Shown: one piece after another, positions 61,772 to 64,000 of the stretch
Layout of the letters: every line of letters begins with the position of its first letter
How positions within the stretch are numbered: position 1 is the stretch's first letter
Assembly (NCBI GenBank): GCA_027486495.1
Contig: JAIXOZ010000174.1
Span: forward strand, 1 to 64,000
Direction of reading: 5' to 3'
Source: Comamonadaceae bacterium
GTDB taxonomy: Bacteria; Pseudomonadota; Gammaproteobacteria; Burkholderiales; Burkholderiaceae_C
DNA: 64,000 nt
Program-made: the position numbers and the translations under genes
The notes under the pieces: model-generated
Seen by the model: the letters and a program-made list of their open reading frames with translations, nothing else
Told to the model about the DNA's origin: nothing
The model's database searches: none

Positions 61772-63700
61772 TCAGGCCACATTGGTAGCGGGTTCAGGCT
61801 GGACGACCGAAGAGCCACCACCACTGTTGCTGCCAGACGGGGGCGTACGAGGTGTCCAATCCTTTGGAGGCAATGGATCACGGCCCGCCATGATGTCGGC
61901 AATCTGATCTTTGTCGATGGTTTCCCATTCAAGCAATGCTTTGGCCATGGCGTGCATTTGGGCGCTGTGTTCCTCAATCAAACGGCGAGCCAAGCTGTAC
62001 TGCTCATCGATGATGCGGCGCACCTCCAGATCCACCTTTTGCATGGTGGACTCGCTCATGTTGGTCGTTTTGGTGACCGAGCGGCCCAGGAACACTTCGC
62101 CTTCATTTTCGGCATAGACCATCGGCCCCAGGGCATCGGTCATGCCGTAACGCATGACCATGTCACGGGCAATGGAAGTGGCACGCTCAAAGTCGTTGCT
62201 GGCACCCGTGGTCATCTGATTCATGAAGACTTCTTCGGCAATTCGACCACCAAACAGCATGCTGATCTGGTTGAGCATGAACACCTTGTCGAAGCTGTAG
62301 CGGTCCTTCTCGGGCAAGCTCATCGTCACGCCCAGAGCACGGCCACGGGGAATGATGGTGACCTTGTGAACCGGATCGCACTTGGGCAGCAAATTGCCGA
62401 TGAGGGCGTGACCTGCTTCGTGGTAAGCCGTATTGCGACGCTCTTCCTCGGGCATGACCATGCTCTTGCGCTCGGGGCCCATCAGGATCTTGTCCTTGGC
62501 TTTCTCGAAATCAACCATCTCCACCACGCGGGCGTTGCGACGTGCCGCCATCAAAGCCGCCTCGTTGCACAGATTGGCCAGATCGGCACCGCTCATGCCG
62601 GGCGTACCACGGGCGATCACGGCCGCGTTCACGTCCTGACCGATCGGGACTTTGCGCATGTGCACATTGAGAATTTGCTCTCGGCCACGGATATCGGGCA
62701 AGGTCACATAAACCTGCCGGTCAAAACGGCCGGGACGCAACAATGCAGCGTCCAGAATGTCTGGGCGGTTGGTGGCCGCCACGACGATCACGCCCAAATT
62801 GGTTTCAAAGCCATCCATCTCGACCAACATCTGGTTGAGCGTTTGCTCTCGCTCGTCGTTACCGCCGCCCAGGCCTGCGCCACGTTGGCGGCCGACCGCA
62901 TCAATTTCATCAATGAAAATGATGCACGGTGCGTTCTTTTTGGCGTTCTCAAACATGTCGCGAACACGGGAAGCACCCACACCCACAAACATCTCCACAA
63001 AATCAGAACCAGAGATGCTGAAGAAGGGCACTTTGGCCTCGCCCGCGATGCTTTTGGCCAGCAGGGTCTTACCGGTACCGGGAGGCCCCACCAACAGCAA
63101 ACCGCGGGGAATACGGCCGCCCAATTTCTGAAAGCGCTGGGGATCCTTGAGGAAGTCCACCACCTCTTTGACTTCTTCTTTGGCTTCGTCACAACCGGCC
63201 ACATCCGCAAAGGTGGTGTTGTTGTTGTTCTCGTCCATCATGCGGGCCTTGGACTTGCCAAAGCTGAAAGCCCCGCCTTTTCCACCGCCTTGCATCTGGC
63301 GCATGAAATAGACCCAAACACCGATTAACAACAACATGGGGCCCCAACTAACCAACAAGGTCATCAGCAAGGAACCTTCTTCGCGTGGCTTGACATCAAA
63401 CTTGATGCCACTGCTGATCAGGTCACCCACCAAGCCGCGGTCAAGGTAAGTTGCTGTCGTTTTGATGCGGCGGTCGTCGTTGGTGATGGCGACAATTTCA
63501 GTGCCACCTGGGCTCTCGGAAATCGTGGCGCTCTTGATCCGGTTACTGCGAACTTCTTCGAGGAAATCTGAATAGCCAATGGCATTCGCGCCTGCGACAC
63601 CACGGTTGTCAAATTGCTTGAACAAGGTGAACAGCACCATGGCAATCACCATCCAGACGGCAATTTTGGAAAACCAAGGGTTATTCAAGAGAGACTCCAA
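61772..63700 (-). CDS. ftsH: ATP-dependent zinc metalloprotease FtsH
   Basis: [91 protein letters not shown] zinc motif. Confidence 0.98.
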   Translation of the reverse strand: MESLLNNPWFSKIAVWMVIAMVLFTLFKQFDNRGVAGANAIGYSDFLEEVRSNRIKSATISESPGGTEIVAITNDDRRIKTTATYLDRGLVGDLISSGIKFDVKPREEGSLLMTLLVSWGPMLLLIGVWVYFMRQMQGGGKGGAFSFGKSKARMMDENNNNTTFADVAGCDEAKEEVKEVVDFLKDPQRFQKLGGRIPRGLLLVGPPGTGKTLLAKSIAGEAKVPFFSISGSDFVEMFVGVGASRVRDMFENAKKNAPCIIFIDEIDAVGRQRGAGLGGGNDEREQTLNQMLVEMDGFETNLGVIVVAATNRPDILDAALLRPGRFDRQVYVTLPDIRGREQILNVHMRKVPIGQDVNAAVIARGTPGMSGADLANLCNEAALMAARRNARVVEMVDFEKAKDKILMGPERKSMVMPEEERRNTAYHEAGHALIGNLLPKCDPVHKVTIIPRGRALGVTMSLPEKDRYSFDKVFMLNQISMLFGGRIAEEVFMNQMTTGASNDFERATSIARDMVMRYGMTDALGPMVYAENEGEVFLGRSVTKTTNMSESTMQKVDLEVRRIIDEQYSLARRLIEEHSAQMHAMAKALLEWETIDKDQIADIMAGRDPLPPKDWTPRTPPSGSNSGGGSSVVQPEPATNVA

Positions 63701-63794
63701 TCCAAAAAAATGATTGTCACCATTCTAGGCCTGCCAGAAGCCTTGGCGAGACTTTCAAGGGTTTTTGGCCCTCGAAAAGCTCGGAATTAAGGCA

Positions 63795-64000
63795 TCAAAC
63801 CCCGTGAATCAGGCCCATGCCCACCAAAAAAGTCTCCGAAGACTTATCCCGGGAGGATTTGGGCTTGATCGGCTTGACGACCTTGAAGGTCTCCTTGAAC
63901 ATCTTGACGATCTGGCTGTAGCCGCTGCCGTGGAAAACTTTGACGACCAAAGCACCCTGCGGCTTCATGTGGTTTTGGGCAAATTCCACGGCCAACTCGA
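63795..64000 (-). CDS. rlmE: 23S rRNA (uridine2552-2'-O)-methyltransferase RlmE (C-terminal part; 5' end outside window)
   Basis: [60 protein letters not shown]; conserved neighbour of ftsH. Confidence 0.88.
   Translation of the reverse strand, partial: ELAVEFAQNHMKPQGALVVKVFHGSGYSQIVKMFKETFKVVKPIKPKSSRDKSSETFLVGMGLIHGV

Overview
This window looks like a chromosomal segment of a betaproteobacterium, probably Burkholderiales/Comamonadaceae (inferred from gene content and order). Positions ~3.6-64 kb are dense, conserved housekeeping DNA: a partial tol-pal cluster, msbA, rng-maf-rlmH-rsfS-nadD-hemF, purD, clpA/clpS, thrS-infC-rpmI-rplT-pheS-pheT-ihfA, icd/aceA, clpB, moaE-moaD-moeA-thrC-hom, phoH, dnaB, rplI-rpsR-priB-rpsF, ppsA/ppsR, glmM-folP-ftsH-rlmE. 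The first ~3.55 kb is different. It holds a tyrosine recombinase next to the 3' end of a tRNA-Lys(TTT) gene, preceded by two visibly AT-rich lipoprotein-like genes. This is the right-hand edge of an integrated genomic island whose body lies outside the window. I found no CRISPR array, recognisable defence system, prophage module or biosynthetic cluster. The observations most worth a second look are: (i) the tRNA-Lys island edge and its TIM-barrel-like lipoprotein; (ii) histone-H1-like Lys/Ala/Pro tails on RsfS and on a SWIB-domain protein; (iii) an apparent AUC start codon for infC; (iv) a strong terminator-like hairpin inside a Phe-ending mini-ORF between rplT and pheS; (v) leader hairpins at rpsF, thrS and infC-rpmI; (vi) paired palindromic operator-like sites upstream of aceA; (vii) a tolB-pal-ybgF block without tolQRA. 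Product names come from recognising protein families by eye. No database search was run.
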